Of a stretch of DNA of 64,000 bases, positions 1 to 7,984 are shown piece after piece. Each line of letters opens with the position of its first letter. The first letter of the stretch is position 1. The translations under genes were made by a program, and so were the position numbers. Source of the stretch: Hyphomicrobiales bacterium (GTDB lineage Bacteria > Pseudomonadota > Alphaproteobacteria > Rhizobiales > HXMU1428-3); assembly GCA_021775425.1 (NCBI GenBank), contig JAJFHX010000046.1, forward strand, positions 1 to 64,000, written 5' to 3'. The notes under the pieces were generated by a model, which worked only from the letters and a program-made list of their open reading frames with translations, was not told the origin of the DNA and made no database searches.

Positions 1-697
1 ACAAAAAGATGATTTTTTAAGTCAGGTTAGTCACGAACTCCGCACCCCGATGACATCCATCAGATCTTTTTCAGAAATCCTTCGCAGTGAAGATGAGATA
101 GACAGTGAAAAACTCAAACATTTTTCCTCTATTATCAATCAGGAAAGCAAACGCCTGACCCGCCTGCTGGATGAAATACTCGACCTCAGTTTTCTTGAAA
201 GTGGCCGCATTAAATTAAATTTCATCGCCACTTCACTCACAGAAATCATTGAGCGCGCCATCAGCTCCACCCAGCAGATCACCGAAGAAAACAACGCAGT
301 CATTACCTACTCACCAAACATAAACGGCATCAAAATCACAACCGACCCGGATCGCTTATCGCAGGTCTTCATCAACCTCATAACAAATTCCATCAAATAT
401 GCAGACAATCAAACACCCGAAGTCCATATCGATTGCGTTGTAAATGAAACGAACCTGACCATATCAGTAAAAGATAATGGCCCCGGCATTCCCGCCGCTG
501 AAAAACAGATTATCTTTGAAAAGTTTTCAAGGCTGTCCTCGAAAACGGCCTCAGGCGGCGTTGGCCTCGGCCTGCCCATCAGTCTGGAAATCATGCAGAA
601 CCTTGGTGGTGATCTTCAGTGCAACTCGGTTGAAAAAGGAGCCGAATTCAGGTTAACCCTGCCCATCATGCCCAAACAGGCCCTCACGGCCTCTTAA
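1..697 (+). CDS. Sensor histidine kinase, C-terminal part (5' end outside the window)
   Basis: The reading frame is open from base 2, so the gene begins before the window. What is seen is the transmitter core: an H-box with the phospho-accepting His in SHELRTP at bases 32-49, an N-box (NLITNSIKY), a G1 box (DNGPGIP), an F-box (FEKFSRL) and a G2 box (GVGLGLP). This is the HisKA plus HATPase_c arrangement of a two-component kinase, which phosphorylates a response regulator not present here. All ATP-binding boxes are intact. The sensor domain is missing, so the signal is unknown. It lies 380 bases upstream of the symporter/carbamoyltransferase operon on the same strand, but that operon has its own promoter-like sequence, so joint function is only possible. 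Confidence 0.9.
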   Translation, partial: QKDDFLSQVSHELRTPMTSIRSFSEILRSEDEIDSEKLKHFSSIINQESKRLTRLLDEILDLSFLESGRIKLNFIATSLTEIIERAISSTQQITEENNAVITYSPNINGIKITTDPDRLSQVFINLITNSIKYADNQTPEVHIDCVVNETNLTISVKDNGPGIPAAEKQIIFEKFSRLSSKTASGGVGLGLPISLEIMQNLGGDLQCNSVEKGAEFRLTLPIMPKQALTAS

Positions 698-1080
698 GCC
701 ACAACAAATTTTTACCACCTGAAATCATAATCGGATAAACACTTGAAAAAGAATCTGTGCCAACAACCATACGAGAAACAAACAAGTAAATCATGACAAT
801 CAGAACTTGAAATGATCAACTCAAGAACACATCACAAATATTTATCAAGCATTCTATAAATATTGAATATCAAAAAAGCATTCAATACAGACCAATTTGA
901 AATAACCACAAATATTACCTGCAATATTAAATGACCATATTTTAAAACTCAGTGAGAAAGCTAATATAGAGCGCATAAAAAACAAAAATTTGACAAAAAT
1001 ATTATCATCTTTATGATTCTGCCCTTAAAGGAATAAGAGTGACTTAAGGATCCATCATCTCTTTCTGCAGAACCATATTC
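698..1080. other. A+T-rich intergenic region
   Basis: No gene is seen in these 383 bases. The last quarter holds the promoter-like sequence described separately, and an A/G-rich leader (aaaggaataagag) leads into the fibronectin-III-like gene. Confidence 0.6.
990..1017 (+). promoter_or_regulatory. Sigma70-type promoter of the symporter/carbamoyltransferase operon
   Basis: TTGACA at 990-995 and TATGAT at 1012-1017 are separated by 16 bases, close to the consensus -35/-10 pair. Transcription would start near 1024, about 55-60 bases before the first gene. In an A+T-rich stretch a chance match is possible, but the -35 hexamer is perfect. Confidence 0.5.
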
Positions 1081-1551
1081 TTGTCATCCGTTTTCTTATG
1101 CCTGATGACCACACTTGTATGCATTGGTTCTGCCGAAGCTACATCACCAACGGAAATTGCCTTATCCGAAAAATCAGTGCTAACCATAACTGATGACGGA
1201 TCATCCGCGGGCTATGTCACCATTTCCTGGGCCGGCAAATCGGATGCTGAACTGAAAACCCCTGCATCAACCGAATATCAATTGCAAATTAAACAGCAAT
1301 CTCAATCAGATGATGATTACAAAACCATCTATCAGGGCCGAGACAACGCCACCACACTCTCAGGTCTTGAAAATGGCAACTACCAGCTGCGCCTGCAATC
1401 AGCCGAAGGCGTCTGGTCTGAACCTTTACAAATCAGCATTTCCCATCATGCGTTAAACAAAGCCCTCGCTTTTTTTGCTATCGGTCTGGTCCTGTTTTTG
1501 TCTTTATTAATTCTCATCTTCTCACCCTCTCACAAAAGTGAAAGTGAGTAA
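1081..1551 (+). CDS. Exported, membrane-anchored fibronectin-III-like small protein
   Basis: From a TTG start the product is 156 residues. It begins with a hydrophobic signal-like segment ending around GSAEA (residues 1-20). The middle (about 25-122) has the beta-strand pattern of a fibronectin type III domain: VTISW, then YQLQIK, YKTIYQG and YQLRLQSAEGVWS. It ends with one hydrophobic membrane segment (about 130-150). The fold call is by pattern only. The gene stops three bases before the symporter start, so it is probably an accessory, surface-exposed partner of that transporter. The start is uncertain: the TTG has no good ribosome site, whereas TAAGGA at 1044-1049 suits an unusual ATC start at 1054 or 1057, which would extend the signal peptide. 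An in-frame stop lies at 1045. Confidence 0.65.
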   Translation: MSSVFLCLMTTLVCIGSAEATSPTEIALSEKSVLTITDDGSSAGYVTISWAGKSDAELKTPASTEYQLQIKQQSQSDDDYKTIYQGRDNATTLSGLENGNYQLRLQSAEGVWSEPLQISISHHALNKALAFFAIGLVLFLSLLILIFSPSHKSESE

Positions 1552-1554
1552 GTT

Positions 1555-3012
1555 ATGCAAGATCCTGTCATGTCATCAACAATGGCCTGGGGCCTTATCG
1601 CGCTGTTTTCAGTCATCTGGGTATATCTTGGCTGGCACATTGGCCGCAAAAGTTCCGGACTGGATGATTATATGTTGGCTGGCCGCAATGTTGGCCTTGG
1701 CCTTGCGACAGCAACGGCAATGGCAACATGGGTCACCAGCAACACAACCATGACAGCCCCCCAGCTCACTTACCAGCTTGGTATTTGGGGCATGGTCGGC
1801 TATTCACTAGGTGCCATTGGTTTACTATTATTCGCACCGCTCGCCACCCGTATCAGAGAGCTAATGCCATCAGGCTACACAAGCGGCGATTTCATCCGCC
1901 TCAGATGGGGCAACACAGCATGGCGCGCATTTTTAATTATCAGCCTGTTTTATAGTCTTGGCTGGCTGATCAGTCTCGGCATGGCGGGTGGTCTGCTGGT
2001 CAATGCCCTCACCGGCATCCCCTATCACTACGGCATGACAGTCATTGTTGTTGTCTGCACATTATACACTGTGTTTGGCGGCCTCAAAGCTGTCATCGCA
2101 ACTGACTTTGTCCAGTCAATCCTCATCCTCATTGGCATTCTGATCCTCGCCGGGTTTATCATGGCGCAAGTTGGTATTGAACCAATTTACGAGGCCCTTG
2201 AAAAAGAACGCCCTGGCCTATTAAATCTCTTACTACCCGCATCAATCATGTTTTTATTTAACAATCTTTTCTTCGGCGTTGGTGAAATTTTCCACTCCAA
2301 TGTCTGGTGGTCAAGGGCCTTTTCATTCGCACCAAAAATCGGCGGGCGCGCCTATTTCCTCGCCGGCCTGTTCTGGCTGCCAATCCCGATCGTCGCCGGC
2401 TTCATCGCCCTCGCTGCACCGGCCCTTGGCGTCAATGTACCTTCGCCGGATATGGTTGCACCGTTAGTGGCCACCCAAATCTTCGGTCTCGCTGGTGCGA
2501 TCCTTGTTTTCGTCATTGTTTTTTCAGCCTTGGCCAGCAGTCTTGATAGTGTTCTGGCCGCAACAAGCGACCTCGTCGTCAGAGACATCTACCGCGGCCA
2601 TATTTACAAGAACGCCAGCGCCGAACATTTAAGAAAAGTCGCAGTATGGACCATCATTCTGCTTGGGGTCATGACCTGGTGTTTGAGCCTGCCACGCATT
2701 GCCACGCTTGGCGCGTTGCTGCACTTCACCGGCGCTTTTGTCGCCAGCACCATCTGGCCAATTGCATTTGGTCTCATGCGCCGCAAAGGCACTCAATTGC
2801 AGGCAACAGCCGCTATGGTGCTAGGCACGCTGGCAGGGCTTTATGGCTATTTTGCCATTGGTTTTTATGTGGCAGCATTGGTTTCTGCACTGGTATCAGG
2901 GCTGATCATGTTACCTGCCCTCTTTCAGAGAAACAGCTTTAACTGGTCATCACTGATTGAAGATCAGCCAAAATCACAGCCAAAATCTAAGACAGAAGGA
3001 ACAGACCAATGA
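1555..3012 (+). CDS. Sodium:solute symporter (SSS/SLC5 family)
   Basis: A 485-residue, highly hydrophobic protein with about 13 membrane segments, as usual for the SSS family. Family-like features include the GRxxGLGLATATAMATW segment near the start, the YTVFGGLKAVIATDFVQ segment that is typical of PutP/PanF-like symporters, and FSALASSLDSVLAA with the conserved serines near the second sodium site. It would import a small solute with sodium across the inner membrane. It sits inside a coupled operon: three bases after the fibronectin-III-like gene and overlapping the next small gene by ATGA. The substrate cannot be read from the sequence. The context with a carbamoyltransferase and an amidotransferase suggests an amino acid or its carbamoyl/amide derivative. 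Confidence 0.9.
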   Translation: MQDPVMSSTMAWGLIALFSVIWVYLGWHIGRKSSGLDDYMLAGRNVGLGLATATAMATWVTSNTTMTAPQLTYQLGIWGMVGYSLGAIGLLLFAPLATRIRELMPSGYTSGDFIRLRWGNTAWRAFLIISLFYSLGWLISLGMAGGLLVNALTGIPYHYGMTVIVVVCTLYTVFGGLKAVIATDFVQSILILIGILILAGFIMAQVGIEPIYEALEKERPGLLNLLLPASIMFLFNNLFFGVGEIFHSNVWWSRAFSFAPKIGGRAYFLAGLFWLPIPIVAGFIALAAPALGVNVPSPDMVAPLVATQIFGLAGAILVFVIVFSALASSLDSVLAATSDLVVRDIYRGHIYKNASAEHLRKVAVWTIILLGVMTWCLSLPRIATLGALLHFTGAFVASTIWPIAFGLMRRKGTQLQATAAMVLGTLAGLYGYFAIGFYVAALVSALVSGLIMLPALFQRNSFNWSSLIEDQPKSQPKSKTEGTDQ

Positions 3013-3128
3013 TAGATCTGTTATCATTCGAAATTCTCGTCACTGGCGCCCTAATTCTGACAGCATTTTCACCACTGATGCTGATCAGCCTATTCATCAA
3101 AGACTGGAGATCTGGTTCCTTATGGTAA
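3009..3128 (+). CDS. 39-residue single-pass membrane protein, symporter accessory candidate
   Basis: An ATG at 3009 overlaps the symporter stop (ATGA). It opens a 39-codon frame ending with TAA at 3126-3128, which itself overlaps the ATG of the carbamoyltransferase at 3122. The peptide starts MIDLLSFEILVTG, has one hydrophobic helix of about 23 residues and ends in a charged KDWRSGS tail. Overlap on both sides means all three genes are likely translationally coupled, which is strong support for a gene too short for standard calling. Small proteins beside SSS symporters are known as accessory subunits; that role here is inferred. Confidence 0.7.
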   Translation: MIDLLSFEILVTGALILTAFSPLMLISLFIKDWRSGSLW

Positions 3129-4219
3129 ACGAAAATAACAATAATGCCGCGGCCAAAGATGACAGCCAAATGTCATTTGAACCGGAACGTCCAGACGTTT
3201 ACGGACAGGCTCAACCAAAAGAGCTCTTGCGCCTCATCCCTGAGGATCATGACGTTCTGAAAAGTCTCGCCAACAAACACATCATATCTGCCAGACAATT
3301 CGACAAAGAGACAATGCTTCAGCTCTTTCGTCTGGCTGCCAAATATGAATCCAACCCTGATCGTTTTTCAGAGTCTAACCCCTTGCAGGGTAAAATTCTG
3401 ATCAGTGCCTTTTATGAACCAAGCACCAGAACAAGGCTTAGCTTTGAAAGCGCCTGGCACCGTCTGGGCGGCGACATCATGTCAATCACTGACAGAGCCT
3501 CAACCGGTATCGCCAAAGGCGAAAGCCTTGAGGATATCGGCGAAATGTTCAATAATTATGGTGACTGCGTCGTATTAAGAGACATTGGTGAAAGCTCCGT
3601 ATTTGACATGATGCACAGCCTCTGCATCCCGATTATCAACGCCGGCAACGGCACAGACGAACACCCAACGCAAGCCCTCGCGGATATCTATACCATTTTA
3701 AAATGGCGACCTGAAATCATGTCAGGCACCGGCACCCCCATTAAAATCGGTCTTATTGGCGTACCGTCCCGTATGCGGGCTCTGCGTAGTTTGCTGATCC
3801 TGCTGACTGAATATTCAGAGTCAATAGACGAAGTCATTATCATTCATGATGGAAAATCAGAAAAAATCTTTTCCGAAGACCAGCAGGAACAACTAGAACA
3901 AGGCGGCCTGAAACTGCGCGTCGTAACAGACCTGAACAAAGAAATCCCATCACTCGATATTGTTTATATAAACTCAATCGCATGGGTGAAGGATTCGTTT
4001 GAAGTAATGGGCCAGGATATGAAACTGACAGCAGATTCACCATTAAAACCAAACTCCATCATTCTCCACCCGCTTGCACGTGGTGATGAGCTTTCCCCTG
4101 CCCTCGATAATACCAATCACAACTGGTATTTTTCGCAGGCCCGTGGCGCAGTCTTCATTCGCATGGCCTTGTTAACCTGCATGACGCAAAGAACTGGCCG
4201 TGTCGTCGACATTCTTTAA
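3122..4219 (+). CDS. Aspartate carbamoyltransferase-like enzyme (amino-acid N-carbamoyltransferase)
   Basis: The product is 365 residues from ATG 3122. It carries the carbamoyl-phosphate site STRTRLSFE at about residue 101, the family motif HPTQALAD at 181, and HPLARGDEL at 316, where true ATCases usually have HPLPRVDEI. This places it in the aspartate/ornithine carbamoyltransferase superfamily. An extra N-terminal segment of about 60 residues, acidic and Asn-rich at first, precedes the family's usual start. The gene is coupled to a symporter and followed by an asparagine-synthetase-like gene, not by pyrimidine genes. I therefore infer that it carbamoylates an amino acid for a specialised product rather than for UMP. 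A plain second PyrB cannot be excluded. The frame is open upstream to 2957, but that would overlap the symporter and small gene heavily. Confidence 0.8.
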   Translation: MVNENNNNAAAKDDSQMSFEPERPDVYGQAQPKELLRLIPEDHDVLKSLANKHIISARQFDKETMLQLFRLAAKYESNPDRFSESNPLQGKILISAFYEPSTRTRLSFESAWHRLGGDIMSITDRASTGIAKGESLEDIGEMFNNYGDCVVLRDIGESSVFDMMHSLCIPIINAGNGTDEHPTQALADIYTILKWRPEIMSGTGTPIKIGLIGVPSRMRALRSLLILLTEYSESIDEVIIIHDGKSEKIFSEDQQEQLEQGGLKLRVVTDLNKEIPSLDIVYINSIAWVKDSFEVMGQDMKLTADSPLKPNSIILHPLARGDELSPALDNTNHNWYFSQARGAVFIRMALLTCMTQRTGRVVDIL

Positions 4220-4273
4220 TCAAGATCATGTCGCAAACATTCATTCATTCAAAATTAAGAGAAATAATAATCC

Positions 4274-6286
4274 ATGTGTGGCATTGCCGGAATATTCTAT
4301 AAAGATAAAACACGTCCCGTAAGTAAAGAAACCCTTCTCAACATGGCCGCCATCCAGTATCACCGCGGCCCGGATGGGTTCGGCATCGAAATTATGGATG
4401 GCCAGGGCGTTGGTTTTTCACACGCCCGCCTCTCCATCATTGATCTCGTCGGTAACAGAGCGCGCCAACCCTTCATTGATGCAGAAAACCGCTTTATGCT
4501 GGCGCATAATGGTGAGTTTTATGGCTATCAGAAAATCCGCACCGACCTCACCTCAAGAGGCGACAAATTCCGCACCAAAAGTGACAGTGAAATCATCCTG
4601 CACCTCGCCCGCCGCTATGGCATAGACCACACTCTCAAGCAGTTAAGAGGCGAGTTCGCCTTTTCTCTTTATGACGCCGAAAATGACGAACTCCATCTCG
4701 TCAGAGACCGTTTTGGCGTCAAACCCCTTTATTATTATGAAGGACCGGATGGCATCGTCTTTGGTTCTGAAGTCAAAGTGATTTTTGCCAACCCTGATGT
4801 CCCGCGCAAGTTCAGCAATCAAGGGCTTTATCATCAGCTTATTCAGGTCATGGTCCCCGGCACAACCGCTTTCAGAGGCATTACCCAGGTCCGCCCCGGT
4901 CACATCGTTACAATCAAAAGAACCGGCACCGGCTATGAAATCAAAGACCGGGAATACTGGGATTTTGAATTCCCTGATGCTAGCGAACACAGAGACGCCC
5001 AGTCAGAAGAAACCAGCATCGAAACCGTTCGCGATCAGTTAACAGAAGCCGTAAGATTGCGCCTTGAAGCTGATGTCCCCGTTGGCTGCTATCTATCTGG
5101 CGGAGTTGATAGCTGCGCCATTCTCGGGCTCTCATCCGCCATGAAACAGGACCCGGTCAAAGCCTTCACCATCGGCTTTACTGACAAAGCCTATGACGAA
5201 ACTCCAATCGCCGAAGAAATGGCAGCTGCCACCGGCGCTGATCAGGACATTCTCCGCCTTGATGGTAGTGATTTATATGGCCATTTTGAGAAAACCATCT
5301 GGCATACAGAGCGCACAATCTACAACACTCTGGCTGTCGCAAAATATCTGATGAGCCAGCACGTGCATAAAGTCGGCTATAAGGTCGTTGTCACAGGTGA
5401 AGGGTCCGATGAATTATTCGCAGGCTACCCCTCTTTCCGTAATGACCTTTACCTCCATGGCCTTGAAGAATTAACCCCCGAAGAACGCGTCGAATGGCAA
5501 TCCATGCTGGGGGAAAGCAACAACCTCTTTAAAGGCGCCATGCTGGCCGAAGATGAGCTGGATTCAAAAGCCCTGACCAGCCTCATCGGCTTTACACCAA
5601 GTTGCCTCCAGCCATGGCTCGCCTGTGACCAGACAGCAAGAACTGTCATGAACAGAGACCGCGCTGAAACCATTCATAATTATGACCCTGGTGAAAGCAT
5701 CGCCAGCGAGCTGGATGAAAAGAAACTGACCGGCCGACACCCGCTGGATAAAGTCCAGTATGTCTGGTCAAAAACTATGCTTGAAGGGCAAATCCTCACC
5801 TGGGGCGGTGACAGGGTGGACATGGCAAATTCAATGGAAGCCCGCCCGGCATTTCTTGACCATCACCTGGCTGAAAGCGCCACCCACATTCCCCCATTAC
5901 ACCGCATTAAAGGGCGCAAAGAAAAATATGTGCTGAAAGAAGCCATGAAAGGCCTGTTGCCCAAAACTCTCTATGAGCGGGAAAAATTCGCATTCATGGC
6001 CCCTCCTGCCACCACCAATAAAGACAAATGGCAAGCCATGATGACCCTGGCTGATGAATTCCTCACTGAAGATAAAGTCGTTGAAGCCGGCCTTCTGGAT
6101 TGGGCCGGCATTCAGGACACCTTGCAGGAACTCTCAAACGAAAAAACCAGCCGCCCAAGACGCGTCCAGATTGATGCCATGATCAACCACATGATTGGCG
6201 TGCAGATCCTTCAGAAATTATTTATCGATCAGGACATTCCTCAAAAGGCCAGTGAAATGGCCAAAGAAGTCGGCTGGTCTTTGTAA
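4274..6286 (+). CDS. Glutamine-dependent asparagine-synthetase-like amidotransferase
   Basis: A 670-residue protein. The initiator Met is followed directly by Cys2 (MCGIAGIF), the nucleophile of class II glutamine amidotransferases, with HRGPDGFG, HNGEFYG and SDSEIIL completing the glutaminase domain (about 1-215). The synthetase domain has the pyrophosphate loop YLSGGVDS at about residue 275 and VTGEGSDELFAGYP further on. The family makes an amide from a carboxylate using ATP and glutamine-derived ammonia. The protein is longer than E. coli AsnB (about 554 residues), mainly in the C-terminal half. It lies 54 bases behind the carbamoyltransferase in the same operon. Acting on an N-carbamoyl amino acid is inferred; ordinary asparagine synthesis is the alternative. 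Confidence 0.85.
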   Translation: MCGIAGIFYKDKTRPVSKETLLNMAAIQYHRGPDGFGIEIMDGQGVGFSHARLSIIDLVGNRARQPFIDAENRFMLAHNGEFYGYQKIRTDLTSRGDKFRTKSDSEIILHLARRYGIDHTLKQLRGEFAFSLYDAENDELHLVRDRFGVKPLYYYEGPDGIVFGSEVKVIFANPDVPRKFSNQGLYHQLIQVMVPGTTAFRGITQVRPGHIVTIKRTGTGYEIKDREYWDFEFPDASEHRDAQSEETSIETVRDQLTEAVRLRLEADVPVGCYLSGGVDSCAILGLSSAMKQDPVKAFTIGFTDKAYDETPIAEEMAAATGADQDILRLDGSDLYGHFEKTIWHTERTIYNTLAVAKYLMSQHVHKVGYKVVVTGEGSDELFAGYPSFRNDLYLHGLEELTPEERVEWQSMLGESNNLFKGAMLAEDELDSKALTSLIGFTPSCLQPWLACDQTARTVMNRDRAETIHNYDPGESIASELDEKKLTGRHPLDKVQYVWSKTMLEGQILTWGGDRVDMANSMEARPAFLDHHLAESATHIPPLHRIKGRKEKYVLKEAMKGLLPKTLYEREKFAFMAPPATTNKDKWQAMMTLADEFLTEDKVVEAGLLDWAGIQDTLQELSNEKTSRPRRVQIDAMINHMIGVQILQKLFIDQDIPQKASEMAKEVGWSL

Positions 6287-6323
6287 ACCGGCAACATTTG
6301 AAAATCGTTACAAATCAGTCTGC

Positions 6324-7595
6324 TCAATTCTGCATTAAAAATTCAGCCACAGAGTTGAGAAGCACATTGGCGCCGTTTTCAACATCCGGCCAGTTCGTCC
6401 ATTCGTCCGGCGCGTGGCTGATACCGCCAACAGATGGCACAAAGATCATCCCTGCTGGCACAATCTCAGCCATAAACTGCGTATCATGCCCTGCCCCGCT
6501 GGGCATCACAACAGCACTGAGATCAAGCGCTTTTGCCTGACGCGAAAAGCTATCAATAATATCTTCATGGCACTGATACGGATCAAGCCAGCTGTGTTCA
6601 GCAAAATCAAAATGCAGATTATGCCGTCTTGCAATGGTCGCCAATACTTTCTGGCAGCTATTGGCAAGGTTGCGCATGATCGAATTTTTCATATCACGCC
6701 CAACGATAGAGAACTCAACCTCACCCGGCACCGTATGCGGGTTGCCCGGTTTTAATTCGACCATACCAACCGTCAACCGTGAATTCTCCGTACCATCTTC
6801 TTCAATAATACGCGGAATTTCATGTGCAAAATCAACCAGCCCCATAAACGCATCACTGCGCATATTCATTGGCGCGGTGCCCGCATGGTTCGCCTTGCCC
6901 TTTAGAGTAACCACCCATTTATAAACACCAGAAATCCCCTCAACCACCCCAATATTCAGACCCTTGGTTTCCAAAACCGGCCCTTGCTCAATATGCAACT
7001 CAAGAAAGGCATGAATGGTCTCGGGTTTTCGGGCGATATTCAGAACCTTCATAGGCTCTAATCCCTGAGCCTCCATCGCATCAAAAATACGCAATCCCTC
7101 AACCGTGCTGGCCGTCTTCATCCAGTCCAGCGTGACCTTGCCGCAAAATGCCTGCACCCCGAACATCCCGCCAAATAAACCTTCTTCATCAGCAAATGAA
7201 ACCAGCTCAAGCGGGCGTTTGGGTTTAAATTTCTGGTCCTTTAAAACCCGCGCCGTCTCCAGCCCGGCCAAAACACCAAGTGCCCCGTCAAACATACCGC
7301 CCGCTGGTACAGAATCCGTATGCGAACCAACAAGCACAGAGGGTTTGTCTATATCATCAAACCATTTACCAAACACATTACCGGCTTCGTCGATATGTGC
7401 TTTCCCATCAGACTCTTCAATCCGCTCAACCAGCCAGCGCCGTGCTTCCATATCTGCATCACTGAAAGCAGTTCGGTAAATCCCCTTATCTTCTTCGTTA
7501 TATCCTATTTTGGCTAACTCATAGAGATTGTCACGTAACCGGTCCAGATCGACCTTGAGAGATTGTTTGGTTGCGGCTTTTTTGAGTTTCGTCAT
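6324..7595 (-). CDS. Zn-dependent N-carbamoyl-amino-acid / allantoate amidohydrolase family
   Basis: A 423-residue member of the M20-like hydantoinase/carbamoylase group. Metal-ligand motifs are visible: GSHTDSVPAGG (His, Asp), DGALGVLAGLE, FADEEGLFGG (Glu pair), LHIEQGPVLE (His) and SGAGHDTQ (His near the C terminus). The family removes the carbamoyl group from N-carbamoyl amino acids, beta-ureidopropionate or allantoate, releasing ammonia and CO2. It converges on the carbamoyltransferase/asparagine-synthetase operon with 37 bases between the stops. That fits turnover of a carbamoylated compound made or imported by the neighbours, although the substrate is not decided by sequence. Confidence 0.85.
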   Translation of the reverse strand: MTKLKKAATKQSLKVDLDRLRDNLYELAKIGYNEEDKGIYRTAFSDADMEARRWLVERIEESDGKAHIDEAGNVFGKWFDDIDKPSVLVGSHTDSVPAGGMFDGALGVLAGLETARVLKDQKFKPKRPLELVSFADEEGLFGGMFGVQAFCGKVTLDWMKTASTVEGLRIFDAMEAQGLEPMKVLNIARKPETIHAFLELHIEQGPVLETKGLNIGVVEGISGVYKWVVTLKGKANHAGTAPMNMRSDAFMGLVDFAHEIPRIIEEDGTENSRLTVGMVELKPGNPHTVPGEVEFSIVGRDMKNSIMRNLANSCQKVLATIARRHNLHFDFAEHSWLDPYQCHEDIIDSFSRQAKALDLSAVVMPSGAGHDTQFMAEIVPAGMIFVPSVGGISHAPDEWTNWPDVENGANVLLNSVAEFLMQN

Positions 7596-7984
7596 ACGGA
7601 AAGATTTATCACCTTTGCTTGATTTGGTTTTTGCGTTTCGTAATAATGGCCACCAGATAAAAGGGCTGCCTGTTTAAGAAGCACTGATGGTGCCTTATTC
7701 TGAGCTGAAATTCAACAGTGCCACCGAAAGACATAGCATTGCTAAAATAACGATTTCAATCAACCTTCCAAACCTGTCAATGAAACGAATATGAAGCCTG
7801 TACGCAAAAGCAATGATTTGATAAAACAACTGTCAAGACAATCAGCCCTCATAGGATGAGTAACCAACACTAACATTTATCAATACCAACATTCACAAAT
7901 CAGTCTTTGCAGCATGTAAGCAAACTCACAACTGATTTGCGAGCGGCTGACTTGCATAACAAAGAAGATAAGGGACGAAACAAC
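7596..7984. other. Divergent intergenic region
   Basis: These 389 bases separate two divergently oriented genes and must hold both promoters. I see no gene, RNA or convincing repeat. An in-frame extension of the downstream gene to 7907 exists, but the AAGGGACG ribosome site favours the ATG at 7985. Confidence 0.4.

Noticed and set aside
3122-4219. Calling the carbamoyltransferase pyrB of pyrimidine synthesis
   Set aside because: It is embedded and translationally coupled in a symporter/amidotransferase operon, has an extra N-terminal segment and HPLAR instead of HPLPR, and no pyrC or pyrI is near. Not excluded, so kept as the alternative.
4274-6286. N-acetylglutaminylglutamine amide synthesis (asnO type)
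   Set aside because: That pathway needs an acetyltransferase-ligase partner (Ngg type) next to the gene; here the partner is a carbamoyltransferase.
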